Made by a program: the position numbers and the translations under genes. A stretch of DNA of 64,000 nucleotides from Streptomyces sp. NBC_00271 (GTDB taxonomy: Bacteria > Actinomycetota > Actinomycetes > Streptomycetales > Streptomycetaceae). Positions 16,697 through 25,521 of this stretch are shown in pieces (within the stretch, counting starts at the first letter, position 1; the number at the start of each line of letters is the position of its first letter). The notes beneath the pieces are model-generated. The model was not told the origin of the DNA. It ran no database searches and saw nothing but the letters and a program-made list of their open reading frames with translations. The stretch is from the NCBI RefSeq assembly GCF_036178845.1, contig NZ_CP108070.1, forward strand, positions 10,230,001 to 10,294,000, read 5' to 3'.

Positions 16697-18604
16697 GTGC
16701 CCACCCCCCACCCCCCTCGCCCGTCCTATCCTCCCGGCGGTGCTCCCGGGGAGTCCGACGAAAGCCTCGCCGCGCGGCTGAGTGGCCGGACGGAGGGCGA
16801 GGCCACGCAGTCCGTCGCCCTGCTGATGGCGCGGCACTGGCAGCCGACGTACGACTACGCGGCCATCTGCCTAGCCGCTTCCTCGGACGTCGTCTCGATG
16901 GTCGCCGCGACCTCCTTCCACTACGCCCTCGACTGCCTGATACGCGGCGAGTCCGGAGCGGCCCTGCGGCCCCGGCTCCTCGTGACCGTGCGGGACACCG
17001 TCAACGAGTGGTCCGGTGAGGACCGGATATCCGGCGTTCTGCCGGATTTGAGGAAACCCGCCGGGGGGCGGGGTATGCGGGCGGCGCAGTCCATGACCAC
17101 CGAAAATCGGAAGCTCGCCGAGCGCTCTTTCCATGCCTTGCCGCCCCTCGCCCAGTGCCTGCTGTGGCACACCGAGGTCGAGGCCGAGGACATTTCCGTA
17201 CCGGCCGGTCTGTCGGGCCTGGACATCGACACCGCGTCGGCCGCTCTGGAGCAGGCCCGTGAGCAATTCCGCCAGGGATGTGTGCGCGCCCACCGGGAAC
17301 TCGCGCCGAGCAAGGAATGCGGCTTCTACAACCGGCTGCTCGACGTCCCGATTCGTCGTGGGGGCGCCTTGCTGCCGGATGTCCGACAGCATCTGGGGGA
17401 GTGCCGCCACTGTCGGCACGCGGCCGAGCAACTCAACTATTTCGAGGGCGGCTTGGGGATTCTGCTCGCCGAAGCGGTGCTCGGTTGGGGCGCGCGACGC
17501 TACCTCGACGCACGCCCGGGGCGTGTGCGGCAAGCGGTGCGCCCCGAGGAGGGGTCGGCGTTCGGCGGCGGACGGGCGGGCGCCGGCGGAGGCGTGGGTA
17601 GCGGCGGGCGCGTGGGTACCGGCGGGCGTCTCGGGACCGGTGGACGTCCTGGGAGTGCCGGCCGGCATCGTCTGCTGGGGCAGTTTCCCGCGCCCGGGCG
17701 GCTGGCCCAGATTGCCCAGAAGCACTCGAAGGTCCTGCTCACAGGGGCGGGCACGGCCTCGGCGGTGCTGCTCGTGAGCGTGCTCACCATCAGCCTGTGG
17801 TCCCACGGCGACGGTGGCGCCGACCCGACCGCCTCCACGGGGGTCGGCAGCAGCCACACCGTCTCGCCCAGCCCGGACGCCCCGGATCCCTCCGCCGGCT
17901 CCTCGCCCCCGACCTCGGCCGGACTGCCGACCAGCACCGAGCAGACCCGGCTGCGTAGCCTCGCCGCCGACCTCTGCCTCGACATCCGGGGCGGCAAGGC
18001 GGAGGTCGGTGCCGAGGCCGAGCTGGCCGTCTGCTCGTCCGCCTGGACCCAGCAGTGGTCGTACGAGAGCGACGGCCTGCTGCGCAGCGTCGCCGACCCC
18101 GCGCTGTGCCTGGACTCGCACGCCGACGACGGTGTCGTCGCCCTGGACCACTGCGTCGCGAAGAGCGCCGCGCGGGGCGGCGACGTGCGCTACGACCTCA
18201 CCGTGCGGGGCGAGTTGCTGTCGCGCTCGCGCGAGGGACTCGCGGTCACGCCCAGTTCCACCGATCCGAACGCCGACATCGTGGTCAAGGACCGGGACGG
18301 CTCCGACGCGCAGCGGTGGCGGACCGACTCCGCCTCGGCCGACCCCGGGTCGCTGTCGATCGCGGGGACGGCGAGCGCCTCGACCCGGGCGGTCAGCAAG
18401 TCGCCGTCCCCGGCGAGCACGGCCGATGAGCCGAGCGCGTCGCCCAGCGAGCCGCCGACGGACGGCCGGACCGACCCGTCGGCGACCCCCTCGGAGTCCT
18501 CCGCCGAGCCCCGTTCCGTGATGGTCGACGACCGCACGAGCGCCCAGCCCGTGCTTCCGCTGACCGCTCAACTCTCCTCCCTTGTGGAGGGGTTGGGTCT
18601 GTAA
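16697..18604 (+). CDS. Membrane protein with sigma-like N-terminus, zinc-finger motif and ricin-type lectin domain
   Basis: A 635-residue protein. Residues 20-210 resemble sigma-factor regions 2 and 4 in degraded form (LLMARHWQPTYDYAAICLAA; FHALPPLAQCLLWHTEVEAE). A zinc-binding anti-sigma motif H-x3-C-x2-C follows in QHLGECRHCRHAAEQL. A Gly/Arg-rich linker leads to one membrane helix (LLTGAGTASAVLLVSVLTIS). Outside, a Ser/Pro/Thr-rich stretch precedes a ricin-B-like lectin domain (LCLDIRG, ALCLDSHADDGVVALDHC, QRWRTD), then a Ser/Pro tail. GTG 16697 follows GGAAGGAA. The likely role is envelope sensing or carbohydrate binding; the sigma-like part may bind protein rather than DNA. Confidence 0.75.
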   Translation: MPTPHPPRPSYPPGGAPGESDESLAARLSGRTEGEATQSVALLMARHWQPTYDYAAICLAASSDVVSMVAATSFHYALDCLIRGESGAALRPRLLVTVRDTVNEWSGEDRISGVLPDLRKPAGGRGMRAAQSMTTENRKLAERSFHALPPLAQCLLWHTEVEAEDISVPAGLSGLDIDTASAALEQAREQFRQGCVRAHRELAPSKECGFYNRLLDVPIRRGGALLPDVRQHLGECRHCRHAAEQLNYFEGGLGILLAEAVLGWGARRYLDARPGRVRQAVRPEEGSAFGGGRAGAGGGVGSGGRVGTGGRLGTGGRPGSAGRHRLLGQFPAPGRLAQIAQKHSKVLLTGAGTASAVLLVSVLTISLWSHGDGGADPTASTGVGSSHTVSPSPDAPDPSAGSSPPTSAGLPTSTEQTRLRSLAADLCLDIRGGKAEVGAEAELAVCSSAWTQQWSYESDGLLRSVADPALCLDSHADDGVVALDHCVAKSAARGGDVRYDLTVRGELLSRSREGLAVTPSSTDPNADIVVKDRDGSDAQRWRTDSASADPGSLSIAGTASASTRAVSKSPSPASTADEPSASPSEPPTDGRTDPSATPSESSAEPRSVMVDDRTSAQPVLPLTAQLSSLVEGLGL

Positions 18605-18625
18605 CGGGCGCGCCGGGCGGCGGGG

Positions 18626-19645
18626 CTAGGACACCACGTCCCGGGGCGGCTTGCCCGCCACGAAGTCGGCGGCGTTCTGGACCGCCGCCAGCGCGATCCG
18701 TACGAGCGTCTCGCGCGTGACGCCCGCGACATGCGGCGACAACACCACGTTCGGGGACTTGAGCAACCGCAGGGCCGCGGTGGGCGGTTCGGGGTCGAAG
18801 ACGTCGATGCCCGCCCCGGCCAGGGTGCCCGCCTCGAGCGCGTCCGCGAGGGCGTCCTGGTCGATCAGGGCGCCCCGCGAGGTGTTGACCACGAACGCGG
18901 TCGGCTTGAGGAGCGCGAGCCGCTCGGCGTTCAGCAGATGCCGGGTCTCCTCGGTGAGCGGGGCGTGCAACGTGACGTAGTCCGACGTGCGCAGCAGTTC
19001 GTCGAGTTCGACATGACGGGCGCCGCCGAGCCGTGCCTCGGCCTCCGCGCCGACCGACTGCGGACCGGCGTACACGATGCTCATGTCGAACGCGACCGCG
19101 CGCCGGGCGACCTCCTCGCCGATGTGGCCGAGCCCGACGATGCCGAGGGTCTTGCCGGACAGTTCGGTGATGGACCGCTGCAGCCTCGGCAGCGCCCAGT
19201 CGGCGTCGACGAGCGCGGTGTGCGCCGGGACCAGCTGCTTGGCGAGGGCCAGCATGAGGGCGAAGGTCTGCTCGGCCACGTTCTGCTTCTCGGCGCCGCT
19301 GGAGCCGATGTTGCACACCGGCACCCCCTTGGCGCGGGCGGCGTCCAGGTCGACGTAGTCGAAACCGTGGCTCGCGCACTGGACCAGTTCCAAGTCCGGT
19401 GCGGCGGCGAGGTGTTCGGCGGTCACCGGGCTGAGACCCGTGATGATGACATGGGCCTCGCGCAGCGCGGCCGGGTCCTCGTCGGTCGTCTCCACGACGG
19501 TGACCTTGGCCTCGCCGGGGAAGACGGTGGCGAGCGCGGCACCGGCGGTGCGACCGCCGACGTGGGCCGAGACCACGGCCAGAACGTTCTTCGCCACCGC
19601 GGTGACCGTCGTGTCGGGCGTGTCGGTCGTGTGGGTCGTGCTCAT
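18626..19645 (-). CDS. D-isomer-specific 2-hydroxyacid dehydrogenase (NAD-dependent)
   Basis: A 339-residue enzyme of the D-2-hydroxyacid dehydrogenase family. The Rossmann motif is GIVGLGHIGEE; the catalytic set is Arg in VNTSRGALID, Glu in VFDPEPP and His in LSPHVAG. Its start ATG overlaps the stop of the upstream FMN dehydrogenase gene as ATGA, so the two form one operon. Together they could interconvert a 2-hydroxyacid and its 2-oxoacid using different cofactors and stereochemistry. The substrate is not evident. Confidence 0.92.
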   Translation of the reverse strand: MSTTHTTDTPDTTVTAVAKNVLAVVSAHVGGRTAGAALATVFPGEAKVTVVETTDEDPAALREAHVIITGLSPVTAEHLAAAPDLELVQCASHGFDYVDLDAARAKGVPVCNIGSSGAEKQNVAEQTFALMLALAKQLVPAHTALVDADWALPRLQRSITELSGKTLGIVGLGHIGEEVARRAVAFDMSIVYAGPQSVGAEAEARLGGARHVELDELLRTSDYVTLHAPLTEETRHLLNAERLALLKPTAFVVNTSRGALIDQDALADALEAGTLAGAGIDVFDPEPPTAALRLLKSPNVVLSPHVAGVTRETLVRIALAAVQNAADFVAGKPPRDVVS

Positions 19646-20811
19646 GCGGATTCCTCGATCAGGTCGTCGGGGCCGAGGGTGGTGGGGCGGGCGTGCCCGG
19701 ACAGGGCGAGGGTGAGGTCGAACTCGGCGAGCAGACAGCGGACGACGTGTTCGACGCCCGCCTGTCCGTCCAGGCCCAGCCCATAGGCGTACGGGCGTCC
19801 GAGGAGAACGGCTCGCGCGCCGAGCGCGAGCGCCTTGAAGACGTCGTCGCCGGTGCGGATGCCGCTGTCGAAGAGGACGGTCAGCCGTTCGCCGACCGCC
19901 TCGACCACCCGTGGCAGCGCGTCGGCCGCCGCCACCGACCCCGCCACCTGCCGGCCGCCGTGGTTGGAGACGACCACGCCGTCCATCCCGGCGTCGGCGG
20001 CGCGTCGGGCGTCGTCCGGATGCAGGATGCCCTTGAGGACGATCGGCCCGTCCCAGTTCTCCCGCAGGAACGCGAGATCGGGCCAGGTCTTGCCCGGGTC
20101 CGCGAACATGCCGACGAAATGCAGCACGGCCGCGTTCGGGTCCTCGTGCACCGGCTTGGCCAGACCCGCCTGGAACGCCGGGTCGGAGAAGTAGTTCGCC
20201 GTGCCCACACCGTGCAGGAACGGCAGATACGCCTGGTCGAGGTCGCGCGGACGCCAGGCCAGCAGCGGGGTGTCGAGAGTGACGAACAGCGCGGTGAACC
20301 CGGCCGCCTTCGCCCGGTCCAGGAAGGACCGGGTGACCTCGCGGTCCTTCGCCCAGTACAGCTGGAACCAGCGCTCCGCCCCGCCCATCGCCTCCGCGAC
20401 CTGTTCCATGGGCGTGCTGGAGGCCGAGGACAGGATGTACGGGACGCCCTGCGCCGCGGCGGCCCGCGCGGCGGCGGACTCCGCGTCCGGATGCATGATC
20501 GACAGCACGCCCACGGGCGCGAGCGCCAGCGGCGCGGGCAGGGCGCGACCCAACACCTCGACGGACAGATCGCGTTCGTGCACGTCACGCAACATGCGCG
20601 GCACGATCCGGCGCCGGTCGAGGGCGGCCCGGTTGGCCCGGGCGGTGCTCCCGTTGCCCGCGCTGCCCGCCACGTAGCCGACCGGACCGGGCCCGAGCCG
20701 CTGCTCGGTGAGCTCCTCCAGCTGGGTCAGATCGGTGGGCAGCCGCGGTACGGCGCCCGTCATTCCGTTCAGATAGATCTCGTACTGGAAGTCGGCCCAA
20801 TGCTTAGCCAT
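19642..20811 (-). CDS. FMN-dependent alpha-hydroxyacid dehydrogenase / lactate 2-monooxygenase-like
   Basis: A 389-residue TIM-barrel flavoenzyme of the LldD/glycolate oxidase/lactate 2-monooxygenase family. The signature SNHGGRQVAGSVAAADALP contains the catalytic His and substrate-binding Arg. FMN-phosphate contacts lie in FDSGIRTGDDVFKALALGAR and LLGRPYAYGL. An ATG-like frame extends to 20931, but MAKHWADFQYEIY at 20811 begins the conserved region and follows GAGGCGGGA. It is first in a two-gene operon, divergent from a PucR regulator that probably controls it. It could be lactate 2-monooxygenase rather than a dehydrogenase. Confidence 0.9.
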   Translation of the reverse strand: MAKHWADFQYEIYLNGMTGAVPRLPTDLTQLEELTEQRLGPGPVGYVAGSAGNGSTARANRAALDRRRIVPRMLRDVHERDLSVEVLGRALPAPLALAPVGVLSIMHPDAESAAARAAAAQGVPYILSSASSTPMEQVAEAMGGAERWFQLYWAKDREVTRSFLDRAKAAGFTALFVTLDTPLLAWRPRDLDQAYLPFLHGVGTANYFSDPAFQAGLAKPVHEDPNAAVLHFVGMFADPGKTWPDLAFLRENWDGPIVLKGILHPDDARRAADAGMDGVVVSNHGGRQVAGSVAAADALPRVVEAVGERLTVLFDSGIRTGDDVFKALALGARAVLLGRPYAYGLGLDGQAGVEHVVRCLLAEFDLTLALSGHARPTTLGPDDLIEESA

Positions 20812-20924
20812 CCGTACGTCCCGCCTCTCGTCCCTGAGACCGCGCTGTACGTCGTCGATCCTGGCGAAGGTGACAAGGGCCGTCCACCGTGGTGCGCACA
20901 TCGCGCGGCTGGGATCATCACCCT

Positions 20925-22121
20925 GTGACAAGTCTGCCCGTTGCCGCCAGAGAACACGTCCGGCAGGAGATGGTCGCCGATCCGCGCGTCGTGGCGGCGA
21001 TCGTCTCGGCGGTCCACGAACAGGTCCCGGTGTACGCCGCGCTCGACGACAGCCGGCTGCCGGAGGTACGGGCCATCGCGGCCTGGGGCCTGGAGCGGCT
21101 TCTCGACCTGTGGGTCACCGACGGCGCCCTCGAACCGTCGGACCTGCGGCGCCTGCGAGGCATCGCGGCGGCCCGCGCGGCGGACGGGCGACCCGTGCAG
21201 GCGGTGTTGCGGGCCTACCGGGTGGCGGCGACCGTCCTCACCGACGAGATCGCGGCCCGTGCGCCCCGGCTCGCCGCCGCGGACGCCTTCGCTCTCAGCC
21301 GGATGCTGCTGACCGCGCTCGACACCCTCTCCGAGGAGATGACCACGGCGTACGCCGCCACCGACGAGGACCTCGCGGCGGACCGTGACCGGGCGCTGCG
21401 GCTGCTGCTCGACGACCTGATCGCCGGGCGGCATGCCTCGGTGGGTGCGCTGAGCGACCGGTCGGCCCGGCTGGGGGTCCAACTTCCCGACCCCTACTGT
21501 CTGTTGGTGGCCGAGCCGGTGGGCGCGGAGCGTCCCGAGATGGCGCTCGACGCGGCGACGGGGCTGCTCGAGGCGTTGGCCGTGCCGGGCGTTCCGGGCG
21601 TTCCGGGGGACGAGGTGGCCTCGTCCGCGACGGTACGTGGCTCCCGTGCCGTTCTGTTGCTGCCGGGTGCGGCTGCCGCCAGGGCGGGGGCGGTGCTGGG
21701 CGCGCGGTCCTGGCGGGGCTGTGCGATCACCGGGGAGAGCCTGGACCGGGTCGCCGTGGCGCATCGGCTCGCCGCCGACGCCCTCGACACGGCGCCCGCC
21801 CACGCGCACCGGCCGGGGCGTGTCCTCACGGACGCCGACGCCCATGTCCTCGCCCTGCTCGGCGGGCATCCCGCCGCCGCGCCGGACCAGGTCGCCCGCC
21901 TCGTACTCGGACCGCTCACCGACCCGGGGCAGCGGCATCTCATGGAGGCGCTGACCGCGTACATCGACGCCGGCTCGGCGAGCGCCGCCGCGCGGGTGCT
22001 TCACCTGCACGCGCAGTCCCTGCGCTACCGCCTGCGGCGCATCCACGCCCTGACGTCCCGTGATCCCCGCGACCCCTGGCAACGCCTCACCCTGGACATC
22101 GCCCGCACGATCAGGCCGTAG
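20925..22121 (+). CDS. PucR-type transcriptional regulator (CdaR/PucR helix-turn-helix)
   Basis: A 398-residue regulator. The N-terminal two thirds form the helical RsbRD-like/GGDEF-like sensory part of PucR proteins. The C-terminus is a PucR helix-turn-helix: LMEALTAYIDAGSASAAARV, LHLHAQSLRYRLRRIHALTS and a final DPWQRLTLDIARTI. GTG 20925 is the most plausible start; GTG 20889 is in frame, but its upstream region overlaps the leader of the divergent gene. It likely activates the divergent hydroxyacid operon. A small VPGVPGVPG duplication sits mid-protein. Confidence 0.88.
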   Translation: MTSLPVAAREHVRQEMVADPRVVAAIVSAVHEQVPVYAALDDSRLPEVRAIAAWGLERLLDLWVTDGALEPSDLRRLRGIAAARAADGRPVQAVLRAYRVAATVLTDEIAARAPRLAAADAFALSRMLLTALDTLSEEMTTAYAATDEDLAADRDRALRLLLDDLIAGRHASVGALSDRSARLGVQLPDPYCLLVAEPVGAERPEMALDAATGLLEALAVPGVPGVPGDEVASSATVRGSRAVLLLPGAAAARAGAVLGARSWRGCAITGESLDRVAVAHRLAADALDTAPAHAHRPGRVLTDADAHVLALLGGHPAAAPDQVARLVLGPLTDPGQRHLMEALTAYIDAGSASAAARVLHLHAQSLRYRLRRIHALTSRDPRDPWQRLTLDIARTIRP

Positions 22122-22159
22122 CCTCCTCGCCCCCACCGCCCCTACCCGTCCCATCCCCA

Positions 22160-22401
22160 GGGGCTCCGCCCCTTCAACCCCGACCCCGACGGAGCTACGC
22201 CCCTGCACCCCCGCTTCGCCCGAAGGGCTCGTCCTCAGGTGCCGTACGGGCTGAGTGGTGCGGGCCGGGCCGAGGCTTTTAGGGGCGCGGGGAACTGCGC
22301 GAACGGCCCCCACCGGCCCGCAGCCGAACGAATTCGGGCGGGCGGGATCCGGGGCGAAGCCCCGCACGAGGGGCGCGGGGAACTGCGCGACCAGCCCCCA
22401 C
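22160..22401. repeat. Dispersed GC-rich Streptomyces intergenic repeats, two copies, with hairpins
   Basis: The 20-mer GGGGCGCGGGGAACTGCGCG begins at 22282 and again at 22370, each followed by a matching arm ending GCCCCCAC, so each copy can fold. The full units are 22282-22313 and 22370-22401. Small hairpins GGGGC-TCC-GCCCC (22160-22172) and GGGGC-GAA-GCCCC (22351-22363) accompany them. This family is familiar from ends of Streptomyces genes. The block fills the 317-base gap between convergent genes and may act as a bidirectional terminator. Confidence 0.75.
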
Positions 22402-22438
22402 CCCCCCCGGCACCCGACGAACACACCCCAGGTAGGGA

Positions 22439-23107
22439 CTACCGCGCGCGGGCCGTGACGCGGGCCGTCGCCCGGACCGGGCCCCCGTCGGCCCCGGCGA
22501 GGCGCATGGGGAACAGGAACACCTCCGCCGAACACCCCGCGGCCTGCGCGTCCGCGACGCCTCCGAGCCCGGTCAGGTTCTCGGCGATCACACCCCCCGC
22601 TCCGCACAGCACACGGTGGGAGGGCAGATCCGCGGGACCGGTCGGATCGACGCTCAGCGCGTCGATCCCGACGGTGAGGACCCCCGCCGCGACCACGGCC
22701 TCCGCCGCCTCCGGCGTCAGCCAGGGATGAGCGAGGTAGTCCTCGGTTCCCCAGTACCGCGACCACCCGGTGGCCAGCAGCAGGACCGAACCGGGCCGCA
22801 GCAGACCGAGGGCAGGGGCGAGCAGGTCGGGAGTGATCGGCGCCCGCGCAGGCAACCCACGGACGTCGGCGACGACCGCCGGCCCCGCGAACCGCTCCAG
22901 CGGCAGATCGTCCAACGTGGGCCACGCCTCGTCCACGTGGTACGGCGCGTCGACATGTGTACCGGACTGCGACCCCATGTGCAGCCGAAGGACGTTCACT
23001 CCGTGCTCGGCGACCCGCAACGCCCTGGAGACCTCCACCTCCGGGTCACCGGGATAGACGGGCATCCCGGTGACCACGGGCACGGACAGGTCGAGCCAGC
23101 TCTCCAT
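22439..23107 (-). CDS. Cyclase family protein (KynB-like metal-dependent hydrolase)
   Basis: A 222-residue member of the cyclase/arylformamidase family. The metal motif SGTHVDAPYH (H51, D53, H57) is intact, and GIDALSVDP and the C-terminal FLFPMRLAGADGGPVRATA are typical. Relatives include kynurenine formamidase, isatin hydrolase and polyketide cyclases. It follows an NCS1 permease in the same direction, so it may act on an imported cyclic amide; that is inference. The start ATG lies in a run of near-identical ATGGAGAAC/GCTGG units (see repeat). Confidence 0.88.
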   Translation of the reverse strand: MESWLDLSVPVVTGMPVYPGDPEVEVSRALRVAEHGVNVLRLHMGSQSGTHVDAPYHVDEAWPTLDDLPLERFAGPAVVADVRGLPARAPITPDLLAPALGLLRPGSVLLLATGWSRYWGTEDYLAHPWLTPEAAEAVVAAGVLTVGIDALSVDPTGPADLPSHRVLCGAGGVIAENLTGLGGVADAQAAGCSAEVFLFPMRLAGADGGPVRATARVTARAR

Positions 23108-23178
23108 CAGTTCTCCACCAGCCAGTTCTCCATGAACCAGTTCTCCATCAGCCAGCTCGTCAACCAGTTCTCCGTCGG
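23105..23178 (-). repeat. 15-bp tandem array of ATG/SD-like units upstream of the cyclase gene
   Basis: Between the permease stop and the cyclase start, GGAGAACTGG recurs with a period near 15 bases on the minus strand, in variants such as ATGGAGAACTGGTTC and GTGGAGAACTGGCTG. The cyclase start itself reads ATGGAGAGCTGG. The array probably arose by slippage of the start region. It offers several GGAG/ATG pairs in other frames. Confidence 0.7.
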
Positions 23179-23182
23179 CGCA

Positions 23183-24766
23183 TCAACTGCCGTCGACGGC
23201 GAGAACCGCGGGCGTGCCCTCGCTCTCCGCCCCGGGACCGGTGATCGGCGGCACCGGCACGTCGACGGTACGGGCCAGCCGCGGACCCTCGGGCCCGTAC
23301 ACCGCCCGCGGCTCGGGGAACAGTCGGAGCATCGCCAGATACAGCACGGCGGCGACGGCCAGCGACAGCGGCAGGCTGATGTCGATGCCGTTCGCGAGGT
23401 CGCCCAGCGGTCCGACGAACTGGCCGGGGATGTTGGTGAACAGCACACCGACCACCGCGGCCACCCACCAGGCCGTCATGCCCCGCCAGTTCCAGCCGTG
23501 TGTGAACCAGTAACGGCCGCCGCGCTGACGGCGGTTGAAGACCTGGAGCGCGTCCGGGTCGTACCAGCCGCGCCGGGTGTAGAACCCGAGGATCATCACG
23601 ACCATCCAGGGCGTGGTGCAGGTGATGATCATCGTGGCGAACGTCGAGATGGACTGCACCAGGTCGAAGCCGAAGCGGCCGATGAAGATGAACGCGATCG
23701 ACAGGACCCCGACCAGGATCGTCGCCTGGACCCGGGACAGCCGCGGGAACACCGACGAGAAGTCGAGCCCGGTGCCGTACAGCGACGTCGTGCCGGTCGA
23801 CATGCCGCCGATCAGGGCGAGCAGACACACCGGCAGGAAGAACCAGCTCGGCGAGATGGCCAACAGGCCGCCGACGAAGTCGGGGGCCGCCGGGTCGACG
23901 TACTTCGGCGCCTTGGTCGCGATGATGCTCGCGGTCGCGAGCCCGAACACGAACGGCAGCAGGGTGGCGATCTGGGACAGGAACGCGGCACCGACGACCT
24001 TGCGGCGCGGCGCGTTCGCCGGGATGTAACGCGACCAGTCGCCGAGGAACGCGCCGAAGGACACCGGGTTCGACAGCACGATCAGCGCCGAGCCGATGAA
24101 GGAGGGCCAGAACAGCGCCTGCGTCGCGGAGTCGGCCGAGGCCGTGAAGACTCCGGCGTATGAGGGATCGAAGTCACCGGCGAAGGCGATCGCGCCGAGC
24201 AGGAACAGCACGGTCGCCGAGGTCACCGCGATCTTGTTGACGAACAGCATGAACCGGAACCCGTACACGCACACCGCGAGCACCAGGCAGCCGAAGAGCG
24301 CGTACGCGACCACGTACGACAGGTTGCTGCGCTCCAGGCCGAACAGCCGGTGCGCGCCGCCGACCAGGGCGTCGCCGGAGCTCCACACCGAGATCGAGAA
24401 GAACGCCACGGCCGTGAGCAGCGACAGGAACGAGCCGACGACCCGGCCGTGCACCCCGAGGTGCGCGGAGGAGGCGACCGCGTTGTTGGTTCCGTTGACC
24501 GGGCCGAACATCGCCATCGGGCACAGGATCAGCGCCCCGACGACGACTCCGAGGAGGGTGGCCGCGAGCCCCTGCCAGAAGGAGAGGCCGAAGAGGATGG
24601 GGAAGGCCCCGAGGACGCAGGTGGAGAAGGTGTTCGCACCGCCGAAGGCGACTCTGAACAGATCGAGCGGCGACGCGGTGCGGTCCGCGTCGGGGATGCG
24701 CTCGACGCCGTAGGTCTCCACCTCGGTGAGAGACGGCGACGGCGCGGCGGGGGAGTTCTCGGACAA
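23183..24766 (-). CDS. NCS1-family purine/cytosine-type permease
   Basis: A 527-residue transporter with about twelve membrane helices. The NCS1 (purine-cytosine/allantoin permease) character is seen in VFGPVNGTNNAV-like helix 3 (MFGPVNGTNNAVASSAHLG), ALIVLSNPVSFGAFLGDWSR and PANAPRRKVVGA. TTG 24766 is preceded by GGAG at 5 bases and begins LSENSPAAPSPSLTEVETYG, a typical NCS1 N-terminus. The ORF extends further upstream, but that part is Pro/Arg-rich and unlike the family. It is likely cotranscribed with the cyclase gene. The substrate could be a nucleobase, hydantoin or related ring compound. Confidence 0.87.
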   Translation of the reverse strand: MSENSPAAPSPSLTEVETYGVERIPDADRTASPLDLFRVAFGGANTFSTCVLGAFPILFGLSFWQGLAATLLGVVVGALILCPMAMFGPVNGTNNAVASSAHLGVHGRVVGSFLSLLTAVAFFSISVWSSGDALVGGAHRLFGLERSNLSYVVAYALFGCLVLAVCVYGFRFMLFVNKIAVTSATVLFLLGAIAFAGDFDPSYAGVFTASADSATQALFWPSFIGSALIVLSNPVSFGAFLGDWSRYIPANAPRRKVVGAAFLSQIATLLPFVFGLATASIIATKAPKYVDPAAPDFVGGLLAISPSWFFLPVCLLALIGGMSTGTTSLYGTGLDFSSVFPRLSRVQATILVGVLSIAFIFIGRFGFDLVQSISTFATMIITCTTPWMVVMILGFYTRRGWYDPDALQVFNRRQRGGRYWFTHGWNWRGMTAWWVAAVVGVLFTNIPGQFVGPLGDLANGIDISLPLSLAVAAVLYLAMLRLFPEPRAVYGPEGPRLARTVDVPVPPITGPGAESEGTPAVLAVDGS

Positions 24767-24882
24767 GGGTGCTCCAGCGAAGTGCCTGTGCCCGGAAGCG
24801 GGCGGTGGAGCGCGTGGTGGCGCGAGGGGAGGGCGGCCCCGTGGTCGCCGCGGGGGTGTGCGGCGGCGGGTGAACGTCCTTG

Positions 24883-24920
24883 GCAGGTCTGCCGACGCTA
24901 AGGCCGGCCCGGAGACCTGC
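24883..24920. promoter_or_regulatory. Inverted repeat upstream of the NCS1 permease gene
   Basis: GCAGGTCT (24883-24890) and AGACCTGC (24913-24920) form a perfect 8-bp inverted repeat with a 22-base interior, inside the 244-base gap before the permease. It could fold in the leader RNA or serve as an operator. No known riboswitch consensus (for example TPP) was recognised. Confidence 0.4.
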
Positions 24921-25010
24921 GCCAGAAGGTAAAACATCCATCTTCCGTGCCCGGGGTGGAGCATTCGTCCAGTCCGGCGTTGGTCCGCCGCGGGAGGTGC
25001 CCGCCGTGGC

Positions 25011-25457
25011 TCAGCGCTCCGGGCCGGGCTCCGCTGTGGCGCGCCAGCCGTGCCAGCGGTGGACGGTGACGGCGATCACCGGGCCGTCCGGCGGCCGCTG
25101 CCGGTACTGCGCGTACTTCTCGCGCAGCAGGTCGATCGCTGCCGTGTACTCGTCCTGTGTGCCGGGCGGCAGGACCCGGGCGTCGCCGTCCGCCCGTACC
25201 CACCACAGCTGCTCCCAGTCCTCGTCGTAGGCATCGACGAGCAGGCACACGGCGGGGTGGGCGGCGATGTTGCGCAGCCGCCGCAGCCGCCGCGACCTCT
25301 TCGGTTTGTGGTCGACCGCGGTGACGATCTCGCCGCCGCGCGCCGCGAAGACGAGGGGCACGAGGTGCGGGCGCCCCTCGGCGTCCACCGTCGCCAGGCG
25401 CGCCACCCGTGCCGCCACGAACCGGCGGCGCGCCTCCTCCTCGTCCATGTCCGGCAC
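25011..25457 (-). CDS. Pyridoxamine 5'-phosphate oxidase-like / F420-dependent oxidoreductase, split-barrel fold
   Basis: A 148-residue split-beta-barrel protein. ARVARLATVDAEGRPHLVPLVFA is the typical N-terminal barrel strand, followed by DHKPKRSRRLRRLRNIAAHP and LLVDAYDEDWEQLWWVRADG. This matches the actinobacterial F420-binding subgroup of the pyridoxamine-oxidase superfamily. GTG 25457 has GGAG at 6 bases; the ATG at 25448 is the alternative. It lies 65 bases downstream of an LLM-class enzyme gene that also likely uses F420, so the two may be coexpressed. The substrate is unknown. Confidence 0.82.
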   Translation of the reverse strand: MPDMDEEEARRRFVAARVARLATVDAEGRPHLVPLVFAARGGEIVTAVDHKPKRSRRLRRLRNIAAHPAVCLLVDAYDEDWEQLWWVRADGDARVLPPGTQDEYTAAIDLLREKYAQYRQRPPDGPVIAVTVHRWHGWRATAEPGPER

Positions 25458-25521
25458 GGTGAGCTCCGATTCCCCGGTGGCGGGAACGCGATGGGCTCGC
25501 GATTCCCGGCGGCCGGAAGCG

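Noticed and set aside
23107..23448. Minus-strand frame ending in repeated MENW-type residues
   Set aside because: Most of it overlaps the permease in another frame; only the tail reflects the tandem repeat.
24767..24964. Extension of the NCS1 permease to an ATG at 24964
   Set aside because: The added residues are Pro/Arg-rich and unlike the family; TTG 24766 has GGAG and begins a typical N-terminus.
24767..25010. TPP riboswitch upstream of the permease
   Set aside because: The conserved CTGAGA and ACCTGATC-type boxes are absent.
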